Part shown: in pieces, positions 7,142-14,873 of the stretch
Position numbering within the stretch: position 1 is the first letter of the stretch
Layout of the letters: each line of letters opens with the position of its first letter
From: an uncultured Flavobacteriales bacterium
Lineage (GTDB): Bacteria > Bacteroidota > Bacteroidia > Palsa-965
Assembly: GCA_937974275.1 (NCBI GenBank)
Contig: CALJIF010000072.1
Coordinates: 1 to 27,250, forward strand
Length of the DNA stretch: 27,250 nucleotides
Direction of reading: 5' to 3'
The notes under the pieces: generated by a model
The model's input: the letters and a program-made list of their open reading frames with translations, nothing else
What the model was told of the DNA's origin: nothing
The model's database searches: none
Translations under genes and position numbers: made by a program

Positions 7142-7846
7142 ATGAAAACATTAATTCCCGCAATTGCCGTTTTTATTGCCGTCCTGGCATCATGCGGGCG
7201 TGCGCCTAAAAAGGAGCCTACAGCGCAGCAGGAAGTAGAAAAAGACAGTATCGCTACGTTTACGGGCATCTTTCCTTGCGCCGATTGTGACGGCGTTCGC
7301 AAAAATCTAATGTTGTACAATCCACATGTCGGCGACTCCGGAAAATTCCTGCTTAACGAGGAATACATGCGCATTCATGCCACCTCAACACCGGCGTCTT
7401 TATCCGGATATTGGCTTCGTACAAGTCAGGATTCCATTGGATTTGTTTTTCTTAAACAAGCTGATACCGTTGAAGTTTCGAGATTTAAGTTACTGGATAA
7501 TGATTTGCTGATTGTGTGTGATTCAGCCGGACACAGCAACGATTCACTTCAACTTTTCCTGCGCAGAAAACGCGATAACGATCCGAATAATTCAACTGTA
7601 CTTATTCGTGGTGCAATCGATTTGCGAACTGCGGAACGTCCTGTTCTGATTGAAAAATACACCGGCATGACATTACCTATTTTAAAAATTGCGTCCTACG
7701 GCGAAATCGAAGCGTATTGGAAAGCGAATGCAAATGCGCAAACTACCTCACTTCCTGTTGTGTTGTTCGGCACTATTGAAACACGCATCAGCATGGATGG
7801 AAGAAGCAAACAGTATTCTTTGATTCCCGAACAATTAGTACAATAA
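7142..7846 (+). CDS. NlpE-like lipoprotein (copper/envelope stress family)
   Basis: A 234-residue lipoprotein. The signal peptide ends in the lipobox LASC, so Cys18 should be lipidated. An NlpE N-terminal domain follows, with TFTGIFPCADCDGV at residues 39-52 including the CxxC pair (46, 49), then the GYWLRTSQDS and F-V-F-L-K strands. A second domain of about 80 residues at the C-terminus is not one I recognise. NlpE in Escherichia coli is an outer-membrane lipoprotein that senses surface contact or copper and activates Cpx; Bacteroidota homologues are widespread but their role is unclear. It is divergent from cruF and converges on crtD with only 4 bp between the stops, so it sits inside the carotenoid locus without obvious functional link. 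Confidence 0.8.
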   Translation: MKTLIPAIAVFIAVLASCGRAPKKEPTAQQEVEKDSIATFTGIFPCADCDGVRKNLMLYNPHVGDSGKFLLNEEYMRIHATSTPASLSGYWLRTSQDSIGFVFLKQADTVEVSRFKLLDNDLLIVCDSAGHSNDSLQLFLRRKRDNDPNNSTVLIRGAIDLRTAERPVLIEKYTGMTLPILKIASYGEIEAYWKANANAQTTSLPVVLFGTIETRISMDGRSKQYSLIPEQLVQ

Positions 7847-7850
7847 GAGT

Positions 7851-9317
7851 TTATTTTTTTTCGCGCTCCAACACCAATTCCGCAGTTATCTTTCCCGATA
7901 ACAAACACAATGGAATTCCGCCTCCCGGATGCACGCTACCGCCGCAGAAATAAAGTCCTTGGAGGTCCGTGCTATAATTACGATGACGTAAAAACGCTGC
8001 CATTTTCGAATTGGACGCGTTACCATACAACGAACCGCGATAAGAAGAAGTCAAATTTTCAATGCCTTCCGGAGTCCACACGGATTCTTCCACAATTAAA
8101 GGAGCAATATCTGTTTGTAATAAACGACTTAATTTTTTCAAAACAGCCTCCCGCGCAATGCGCGTCCATTCTTCCCAGTTTTGTCCGCGATGATTGGGCA
8201 CATTGATCATGACAAACCAATTCTCGCAACCTTCCGGAGCATCGTCCTTCTTTTCTTTCGATGTAATATTGATGTATACGGTAGGATCAGGATGGATGCA
8301 ATTGTTTTTGAAAATATCGTTGAACTCCGCCCGGTAATCTGCTGCGAAAAAAATATTGTGCAACTCCAAGCGGCTAAACTCCCGGCGAATTCCCCAATAA
8401 AATATCAGCGCTGAAGAAGACTTCTCCTGACTCAACAACTTCTCAGGAGCCTGTTCGTGTTTCAACAAATGACGATAGGTTGGAGTCATATCCATATTGG
8501 AAATCACGACATCAAACGATTGCGATGCTCCATTTACGACCACGCCTGTTGCACGCTTGTTGCGGGTTTCAATTTTCTCAACGGTCGCATTAAATTCAAA
8601 TTGCACACCGTTTCGTTTTGCTAACAAATAGATTGCATTTGTAATGGCAAACATTCCGTTTGTTGGGAAGAATGCTCCTATTCCATGTTCTATATGAGGA
8701 ATCATTTGCAACATAGCAGGAGCTTGATAAGGATCGCTTCCGTTGTAAGTTGCGTAACGATCGAAGTATTGCACGACACGTTTGTCGTCCAACATCTCGG
8801 CATTTGCATCGTGCATGCTGGTATTGAGTTTATAAAACGGCAATTGCAGCAAGGCTTTCAGCGTAGGAAGGTTGACAAAATTCTTCAACTCCAGCGATTG
8901 TTCCATAAACAACGAACCCACCAACTCATACAATCGTTTCGAGCGATCGAGATTATGCATCACAGGAGCAGGATTAATTTTTGCTTCGCGCAATGAACTC
9001 GCAAATTGCTCACGATCGTGATATGCTTTGAATTGCGTGCCGTCTTCATAAAAATACGCACAATTGACTTCCAACTTTTTATAGTGAAAATGCTCCCCGG
9101 GATTTTCGTTACATGCAAGAAATAAATCTTCTACATACTGCGGCATCGTAAACAAGGACGGACCGCGATCGAATCGAAAATCACCCAACCTGAATTCGGA
9201 TAACTTACCTCCCGGACCGGACGCTTGCTCAAATACCGTAACTGCATGACCCGCGTGTGCCAGTCGTGCCGCTGCCGACAAACCTGCTATACCCGAACCT
9301 ATAATTGCAATTTTCAT
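7851..9317 (-). CDS. crtD: Phytoene desaturase-family carotenoid desaturase, probably CrtD
   Basis: A 488-residue FAD-dependent desaturase. The dinucleotide-binding motif GSGIAGLSAA occupies residues 7-16, followed by GGKLSEF (36-42) and FDRGPSLFTMPQYV (49-62). The family's C-terminal signature YFCGGSVHPGGGIP lies at 456-469. The GGKLSEF and GPSLFTMPQY variants resemble the 1-hydroxycarotenoid 3,4-desaturases (CrtD) of myxol/saproxanthin-producing flavobacteria more than canonical CrtI, as I remember them. CrtD introduces the 3',4' double bond next to the 1'-hydroxyl made by CruF, which is encoded nearby. An alternative is phytoene desaturase CrtI; no adjacent crtB supports that. The start is 35 bp after the stop of the transporter gene, suggesting co-transcription. 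I see no promoter in between. Confidence 0.85.
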   Translation of the reverse strand: MKIAIIGSGIAGLSAAARLAHAGHAVTVFEQASGPGGKLSEFRLGDFRFDRGPSLFTMPQYVEDLFLACNENPGEHFHYKKLEVNCAYFYEDGTQFKAYHDREQFASSLREAKINPAPVMHNLDRSKRLYELVGSLFMEQSLELKNFVNLPTLKALLQLPFYKLNTSMHDANAEMLDDKRVVQYFDRYATYNGSDPYQAPAMLQMIPHIEHGIGAFFPTNGMFAITNAIYLLAKRNGVQFEFNATVEKIETRNKRATGVVVNGASQSFDVVISNMDMTPTYRHLLKHEQAPEKLLSQEKSSSALIFYWGIRREFSRLELHNIFFAADYRAEFNDIFKNNCIHPDPTVYINITSKEKKDDAPEGCENWFVMINVPNHRGQNWEEWTRIAREAVLKKLSRLLQTDIAPLIVEESVWTPEGIENLTSSYRGSLYGNASNSKMAAFLRHRNYSTDLQGLYFCGGSVHPGGGIPLCLLSGKITAELVLEREKK

Positions 9318-9352
9318 CCGGAACTAAACAACTAATTTGATTTAATGTTGCA

Positions 9353-10228
9353 TCACTTCTTATTCACCAGCCACACGCCGCCAAGAATTACGGCAATACA
9401 AACAGCATGCATCCACGTTACGATTTCATGATCCAATAATCCCCAACCCATCGCAACAATCGGAATCAAATACGTAACTGACGATGCGAACAATGCGCCT
9501 GACTCACGAATGAGAACATTGAATACGATTACACTTAACGCAGTTCCGAAAATAGCAAGAATCGCAATGAAACCAAGACTTTCGTAAGCACCCGGCAATG
9601 ACAGGCGAGCAATAAAATCGGTAGTAAACAAATAAATACCTGCAACAGGTCCTATGATATACATTGCTAAAACAGTTGCTGCCACTGCATTTACACCGTC
9701 GAGTTTAATTTTGATAATATTTACGCTGATACCATAACACAACGTTGCGGCAATAACTAATATCGTCCCTAAAACAACATCAGTATTTCTTTCGTCTTTA
9801 TCTCCTATTTGCAACAAGGCAATTGTTCCAATAATACCGAGCACTACACCGAACACCTGCCACCAATTAACACGCGTTCTGAAAATAAACAATCCCACAA
9901 ACAGCGTGAATAAAGGCGTCAACGAATTCAACATGCCGGTCAACGCACTGGTGATCACGGTTTCTGCTTTGGTAAAAAGAAATGCAGGAATCAAATTACC
10001 AAACACGCCCATGCCCACAGCGCCTTGCCAGGAACGTAACAGCTGCTTGTTAATGTACTTCCATCCTAACGGTGCCAAAAAGAGAAATGCAATGAATATG
10101 CGGAGTGCAGCTACTTGTTCTGAAGAATACACCTCGAGACCGCGCTTCATTAAAATGAACGAACTGCCCCACGTTAATGCCAACGCAATAAATATGGTCC
10201 ATTTTAATACAACCGATCCCGATTTCAT
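9353..10228 (-). CDS. EamA-type (drug/metabolite) transporter
   Basis: A 291-residue integral membrane protein with about ten hydrophobic helices in two EamA halves; the first contains ALTWGSSFILMKRGLE near the N-terminus and the second an internally similar fold. DMT transporters export or import small molecules, usually metabolites or amino acids; the substrate cannot be read from sequence. I choose ATG 10228 over the in-frame ATG at 10264, because a TATCTTTG promoter element lies between them (10233-10240) and would leave the longer form untranscribed. The gene precedes crtD by 35 bp on the same strand. That proximity does not by itself indicate carotenoid transport. Confidence 0.85.
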   Translation of the reverse strand: MKSGSVVLKWTIFIALALTWGSSFILMKRGLEVYSSEQVAALRIFIAFLFLAPLGWKYINKQLLRSWQGAVGMGVFGNLIPAFLFTKAETVITSALTGMLNSLTPLFTLFVGLFIFRTRVNWWQVFGVVLGIIGTIALLQIGDKDERNTDVVLGTILVIAATLCYGISVNIIKIKLDGVNAVAATVLAMYIIGPVAGIYLFTTDFIARLSLPGAYESLGFIAILAIFGTALSVIVFNVLIRESGALFASSVTYLIPIVAMGWGLLDHEIVTWMHAVCIAVILGGVWLVNKK

Positions 10229-10232
10229 GGCG

Positions 10233-10240
10233 CAAAGATA
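10233..10240 (-). promoter_or_regulatory. -7 promoter element (TATCTTTG) for the EamA transporter gene
   Basis: An exact TAnnTTTG match on the minus strand, 4 nt before ATG 10228. It helps decide the start, because an ATG at 10264 would lie upstream of the predicted transcription start. Confidence 0.55.
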
Positions 10241-10299
10241 GCCGTTCCACACGCCGTAATTCATGAATAAATCCGAACTTCACAATAAAATTACTGGAT

Positions 10300-10527
10300 A
10301 TGAGCACAGGCAAAATCACCTTACAAATAAGCGGCATGAGTTGCAGTCACTGCGAGAAATCAGTGGCTAAAGCAATTCAGGGATTGAACGGAATTCAAAA
10401 CATCACCGTAAGCAGCGCAACAGGAACAGCTGTTGTTGAATTTGACAATACATTGGTTTCCGAAAGCGAAATTGCAAAAGCTGTTGCTGATACTGAAATT
10501 TACGAAGTAACAGGCAAGTCGGCATGA
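10300..10527 (+). CDS. Heavy-metal-associated (HMA) domain protein, CopZ-like metallochaperone
   Basis: A 75-residue single-domain protein with the HMA motif GMSCSHC (residues 12-18), Cys15 and Cys18 being the metal ligands. The beta-alpha-beta-beta-alpha-beta pattern is complete (ITVSSATGTAVVEFD in the middle). Such proteins bind Cu(I) or Zn(II) in the cytoplasm and hand it to a P-type ATPase or a regulator. No ATPase gene is nearby. The stop overlaps the start of the aldehyde dehydrogenase gene (ATGA), so the two are co-translated. The metal preference cannot be told from sequence. Confidence 0.88.
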   Translation: MSTGKITLQISGMSCSHCEKSVAKAIQGLNGIQNITVSSATGTAVVEFDNTLVSESEIAKAVADTEIYEVTGKSA

Positions 10528-11945
10528 GTCATTCGGAAACATATCCGATTTATTGTGGCGGTGAATTTATCACTACTGCGAATGAGTTGATTGTTAGTTC
10601 TCCTTTTTCGGGAGAACAAATTGCACGTACTTTTTTATCGGATGCTGATGTCATTAATAAAGCGTTCGCTGCCGCACAACAAGCGTCTAAACAATTGGCG
10701 CAACTTCCGGCATACGAAAAATTCAAAGCACTGCGCTTTATTGCGGATACATTGGAACGCGATAAAGAACGTCTTGCTGCAGTTTTGGCTGCAGAATCTG
10801 CAAAGCCTTTGTCGTATGCACGATATGAAATTGAACGTGCCGCTCAAACATTCTTAAATGCTGCTGAAGAATGTAAACGTTTGCCGGGTGAACTGCTTGC
10901 TCTCGACTGGACTCCTGCAGGTAAAGGGCGATCAGGAATTGTAAAATACTTTCCTGTTGGAATTGTTATTGGTATCGCGCCATTCAATTTTCCCATGAAT
11001 CTTGCGGTGCATAAAATCGCTCCGGCCGTAGCGGCAGGTTGCCCCATTATTTTGAAACCGGCTTCGTCAACGCCATTGTCTACATTGGAATTGGCACGCA
11101 TTATTGATCAAACCGAACTACCCAAAGGAAGTGTGTCTGTATTGCCCATGAATCGTGAAGTGGGCAATGCGTTGGTTCAGAACGAACGTGCTGCGTTACT
11201 TTCCTTTACGGGTTCTCCTGAAGTTGGATGGGCGATTAAAAAATTATCCGGAAAAAAGAAAGTAGTTCTTGAATTGGGCGGAAACGCAGGAACCATTGTT
11301 ACATCAAGTGCCGATATCGCGCACGCCGCTGAACGCGCTGTTGTCGGAGGCTTTGCCTACTCCGGACAAGTGTGCATTCACGCACAACGATTCATTGTGC
11401 ACGAATCGGTGTACAACGAATTCGTTAAACGCGTGGTAGAAAAAACGAAACAACTTGTTATTGGTGATCCATTAGATAACAGCACACAAGTTTCTTCCAT
11501 GATTGATGCAGCAAATTCACAACGCGTGCTCGATTGGATAGCAGAAGCGAAAGCAGGTGGTGCGGTAGTGCATTGCGGCGGAACTGTTGTTGATGGAATC
11601 GTATTACCAACAGTATTGACCAATACAACTGCAGACATGCGCGTGTGCAGTGAAGAAGTCTTTGGTCCGGTTATCACTATAGAATCGTATACAGCGTTTA
11701 GTGATGCAATTGAATACATTAACAACACACGATTTGGTTTACAGGCAGGTATTTTCACCAATAACATACAAGAGCTTGATCTTGCTTTTGAGGAACTGGA
11801 AGTTGGAGGCGTCATTCATAATGAAGTGCCCACTTTCCGCATGGATCACATGCCGTATGGCGGAGTGAAGGATTCCGGACTTGGTCGTGAAGGAGTTAAA
11901 TACGCCATCCTTGATATGATGGAACCACGCATTTTGGTTAAATGA
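10524..11945 (+). CDS. Aldehyde dehydrogenase family protein
   Basis: A 473-residue NAD(P)-dependent aldehyde dehydrogenase. Catalytic features are all visible: Asn155 in PFNFP, Lys178 in ILKPAS, FTGS (228-231), Glu250 in ELGGN, and Cys284 in GQVCIHAQR; the C-terminal EEVFGPV and PYGGVKDSGLGREG motifs follow. The enzyme oxidises an aldehyde to a carboxylate in the cytoplasm. The GQVCIHAQR form of the cysteine motif places it in a branch with broad or unknown substrates, distinct from betaine-aldehyde enzymes. It overlaps the HMA gene by 4 bp upstream and the GNAT gene by 4 bp downstream (ATGA in each case). The physiological substrate is unknown. Confidence 0.92.
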   Translation: MSHSETYPIYCGGEFITTANELIVSSPFSGEQIARTFLSDADVINKAFAAAQQASKQLAQLPAYEKFKALRFIADTLERDKERLAAVLAAESAKPLSYARYEIERAAQTFLNAAEECKRLPGELLALDWTPAGKGRSGIVKYFPVGIVIGIAPFNFPMNLAVHKIAPAVAAGCPIILKPASSTPLSTLELARIIDQTELPKGSVSVLPMNREVGNALVQNERAALLSFTGSPEVGWAIKKLSGKKKVVLELGGNAGTIVTSSADIAHAAERAVVGGFAYSGQVCIHAQRFIVHESVYNEFVKRVVEKTKQLVIGDPLDNSTQVSSMIDAANSQRVLDWIAEAKAGGAVVHCGGTVVDGIVLPTVLTNTTADMRVCSEEVFGPVITIESYTAFSDAIEYINNTRFGLQAGIFTNNIQELDLAFEELEVGGVIHNEVPTFRMDHMPYGGVKDSGLGREGVKYAILDMMEPRILVK

Positions 11946-12544
11946 TTCGTCTTGCCACATATGAAGACCTGCCACAATTGGCAAACATCTTGCGACAAGC
12001 ATTTGATGCCAATCCTGCCGTGAACGACACCATCAAAAACGACGAACATCGCAACAAACGGGCGTTTGCGTTAATGGAGTACGTGATTAAAAACGGATTG
12101 CTGTATCATGGAGTTTATATCAATTCGGAAAAGAATTGTGCTGCAGTCATGTACAATCCCAATCAAAAAGTGCATCGCATAAAATCATTGATCTATCAAA
12201 TACAGTTGGTGCATCGCGCTATTTCATGGAATCGCGCGGGATATATGATGAAGAAAGATAAATTGATGCGAGCGCAACGTCCGTCCGGCGATCATCTTTA
12301 TTTGCAAATGATCGGCACACTTCCGGAAGCGCAAGGCACGGGAGCCGGAACTGAAATGCTCAACTACTTGATGCGGCAATCTACTACCCTTGCATTAGAT
12401 CTTTATCTGGAGACATCAGTAGAAAAAAATGTGAAGTTGTACGAGAAACGCGGATGGAAGGTGTATCATATCTGGGATGTTCGTCCGGGATATGTAATTC
12501 ACTTTATGAAACGAGCATTTACTCGCGAGTCTGTTTCCGAATAA
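11942..12544 (+). CDS. GNAT-family N-acetyltransferase
   Basis: A 200-residue protein with the GNAT fold. It opens MIRLATYEDLPQL, and has the acetyl-CoA pyrophosphate-binding motif QGTGAG at residues 131-136, preceded by the beta4 strand LYLQMIGTLPEA and followed by the helix TEMLNYLMRQ. A late LYEKRGWKV segment is also typical. The acceptor could be a small molecule or a protein amine; it is not identifiable. The gene starts inside the aldehyde dehydrogenase stop (ATGA) and its last 26 bp overlap the 3' end of the convergent SDR gene, so the two opposing transcripts overlap. Confidence 0.85.
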   Translation: MIRLATYEDLPQLANILRQAFDANPAVNDTIKNDEHRNKRAFALMEYVIKNGLLYHGVYINSEKNCAAVMYNPNQKVHRIKSLIYQIQLVHRAISWNRAGYMMKKDKLMRAQRPSGDHLYLQMIGTLPEAQGTGAGTEMLNYLMRQSTTLALDLYLETSVEKNVKLYEKRGWKVYHIWDVRPGYVIHFMKRAFTRESVSE

Positions 12545-13319
12545 TACGACCAAACAAGCCCGGGAAAAACCGCTTGATCCAAACTGCTTTAATTTCTCTG
12601 CCACCGATCAGAATTTCTTCTTTACCCGATTTCATTGCACTCAAAATCAACGCCGCGCACTCGGCTGCAGGCATACCCTGCTCCTGACTCTTGTCCATTA
12701 ATGCATGTGCAGTACCATCGCCTTTCAACGCGTGTAGCGAAATATTGGATTGAATTTTTCCCGGCACCGCAATCAGAACCTGTATACCACGATCTTCAAC
12801 TTCCAAACGTAGCGCTTCGAAAAAACCTTGCAACGCATGTTTTGAAGCAGCATATGCAGTTCTGAAATAGAAACCGAACTTCCCGGCAATACTGCTCATC
12901 ACCACAATATGTCCGCTTTTACGGCGAATCATTTCCGGCAAGACAGCTTTCGTTAAAGCAATTTGCCCGAAGTAATTCACTTCCATAATTTTTCGATCAA
13001 TCTCCAAAGATGTTTCTTCCGCGTAGCTCCGCTGACTGATGCCTCCATTATTCACGAGCACGTCTATACGTCCGAATTTATTAATAACCGCGCTTACTAA
13101 TTCGTCGGCATTCTGCAATTGTCCCAAATCCAAAGGCAAGATCAATAAACGGTCGGATGACAATTGGTAATGACGTGCGACACGCTCCAACTCTTCCGTT
13201 CTTCTGGAAGACAACACCAGTTTTGCGCCTTCACGGGCAAACGCACCAACCAATGCTTCTCCAATTCCTGATGATGCGCCTGTGATCCAAACAACTTTAT
13301 CCCCAAATCCTGCTGCCAT
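12519..13319 (-). CDS. Short-chain dehydrogenase/reductase
   Basis: A 266-residue classical SDR. It has the cofactor motif TGASSGIG (13-20), NNGG (90-93, a variant of NNAG), catalytic Ser143 in MSSIAG and the YAASK pair Tyr156/Lys160. The SRR at 38-40 after the second strand suggests NADP(H) preference. It resembles the DHRS7-like branch of unknown substrate. The C-terminus has a basic segment (IKRFFPGLFGRIIRK), which may contact membrane. Its ATG overlaps the stop of the upstream DUF5723 gene (TAATG), so translation is probably coupled. The 3' end overlaps the GNAT gene by 26 bp. Confidence 0.9.
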   Translation of the reverse strand: MAAGFGDKVVWITGASSGIGEALVGAFAREGAKLVLSSRRTEELERVARHYQLSSDRLLILPLDLGQLQNADELVSAVINKFGRIDVLVNNGGISQRSYAEETSLEIDRKIMEVNYFGQIALTKAVLPEMIRRKSGHIVVMSSIAGKFGFYFRTAYAASKHALQGFFEALRLEVEDRGIQVLIAVPGKIQSNISLHALKGDGTAHALMDKSQEQGMPAAECAALILSAMKSGKEEILIGGREIKAVWIKRFFPGLFGRIIRKQTRE

Positions 13320-14722
13320 TATTCTTCGTCGTTCCCGAAATTAAAGCGAATCAAACCCAGCGCCAATGACATATTCGGATTCTTTGATTTATCTACAAAC
13401 GTAAGCACATCGCCCGTAGCAAGACCTAACTCCAAGAAACCTAATGGCCCGATGATTAAACCGCAAGGCAAGTTCCAACCTAAGTCTGTACTGCCGGAAA
13501 CGCCCATATTAAAGCGAATCGCGCTGCCGAGTTTAATTTCTCCACCTAGTGCGACAAACATAGTTTCCAGGTTGTACGCGCTCTTGTTCAACGGCAATAC
13601 AACATCCGCACCTATCATAATATTTTCACCAATGGTCATACCATAGCCGAAACGCAAACGAGAAGGCAACTTGTTTTTATAATCTATCCCCGGCGTATAA
13701 TTGATGACCGCATTATCACCAAACAGAAACGATGGACTACTCATGTTCCAGGAATTCAATCCAACATCATTACTATCTAATTGAGGCATAAGTGTATCGC
13801 CGCCTAAAAGCACATTGTTTTTCCAATTGATACTACCTAAATCATTCGCAGCAATCGCAAAGCGCATGGTACCTTTTAAGATCACAGTTGCGCCAAAATC
13901 AGTAGCCACGCCGGTTCCCACTGCATTGAAAATGCTTCCTACACTTTGCGGATTGAAATTCTGAATATTGCCGTAGTTGATGTTATAGTTGGTTGAAAAC
14001 GACGCAGTACCGGCCACGAGTGAATTCGTAATGTTGGCATTCACGTTGCCTAATCCCCACAAGTATTTGAAACCTACACCACCAAAAACTTCTACTGCTT
14101 GTCGTCCTTTATCATCTTCAGTACCGATACCGAATAGTTTTCTTCCGTAGGAAATATTCATTTCTCGGTAATGCAGATATGACATGGACGTTCCGTTAAA
14201 AATCTGAGACATGTACTGCGAATACACCGACGAATCTTGATAAGCAGCCGAATTAATTCCATTAAAAATAAAATCAGCAGCATTCTGTGATAAACTCACA
14301 TTCCCAAAAGCACGATCGCGCATATTCACGGCAATACCGCCGAACTTCGGAAAATACAGAGACGCAGCAAACCAGTTAACATTCATGTTTAGATTTAAGC
14401 CATCCTCCGTTGTAAATAGATTAGCATACATCTGCTTCTCGGCGGCGGTAAACGTATCGTTGGGATTGGTAAGCGCACTGCGCAATTCACCCAGCTTCAA
14501 AGCTTTCGATTGCACCGTTAACCCGGCATTAGCGAGCGTAAACGAAAACTTATAATTATCACCGAAACCCAGATTGGACGGATTAATGCCAATGGCTTCG
14601 TAATTGCCAACTAATGCAGTTGCCACTCCTCCTTTACCGCTGGCAGCAGGCAAGCCCATATCAATTTGTGCAAACAAGTGAGCCGAAAAAGTGACTCCTA
14701 AAAACAGTATTACTTTTTTCAT
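13319..14722 (-). CDS. DUF5723-family outer membrane protein
   Basis: A 467-residue protein, started at ATG 14722 (not 14764) so that it begins with a signal peptide: two Lys, a hydrophobic core and an ending HLFAQ. The mature protein opens with ASGKGGVATALVGNYEAIGINPSNLGF, here split as the Gly-rich start and the INPSNLG motif, typical of Bacteroidota barrels of the DUF5723/FadL-like kind. Many amphipathic strands follow, with a last strand SLALGLIRFNFG. The function is unknown; it probably resides in the outer membrane. A one-mismatch -7 element (TACCTTAG, 14748-14755) lies upstream. The SDR gene follows with a one-base overlap, so the pair should be one transcript. Confidence 0.75.
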   Translation of the reverse strand: MKKVILFLGVTFSAHLFAQIDMGLPAASGKGGVATALVGNYEAIGINPSNLGFGDNYKFSFTLANAGLTVQSKALKLGELRSALTNPNDTFTAAEKQMYANLFTTEDGLNLNMNVNWFAASLYFPKFGGIAVNMRDRAFGNVSLSQNAADFIFNGINSAAYQDSSVYSQYMSQIFNGTSMSYLHYREMNISYGRKLFGIGTEDDKGRQAVEVFGGVGFKYLWGLGNVNANITNSLVAGTASFSTNYNINYGNIQNFNPQSVGSIFNAVGTGVATDFGATVILKGTMRFAIAANDLGSINWKNNVLLGGDTLMPQLDSNDVGLNSWNMSSPSFLFGDNAVINYTPGIDYKNKLPSRLRFGYGMTIGENIMIGADVVLPLNKSAYNLETMFVALGGEIKLGSAIRFNMGVSGSTDLGWNLPCGLIIGPLGFLELGLATGDVLTFVDKSKNPNMSLALGLIRFNFGNDEE

Positions 14723-14873
14723 CGTGAGGGAGTTTGGTATTGTGGTTCTAAGGTAACGAAACAATATAAACGGTGAACGAATGATTTTACTTTCTACTTC
14801 AGCCAGTAGTTACACGATCAGATTGTAACCATTCCGTGTATCTATTCGTCATATGTCCGTTATACCTGCGCAC

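Noticed and set aside
7142..7846. NlpE-like gene as part of the carotenoid pathway
   Set aside because: It is on the opposite strand, is a lipoprotein with the NlpE CxxC motif, and has no known role in carotenoid synthesis. Location alone is not sufficient.
10229..10264. Longer N-terminus for the EamA transporter
   Set aside because: The TATCTTTG promoter element lies between the two ATGs, so a transcript would not include the upstream one.
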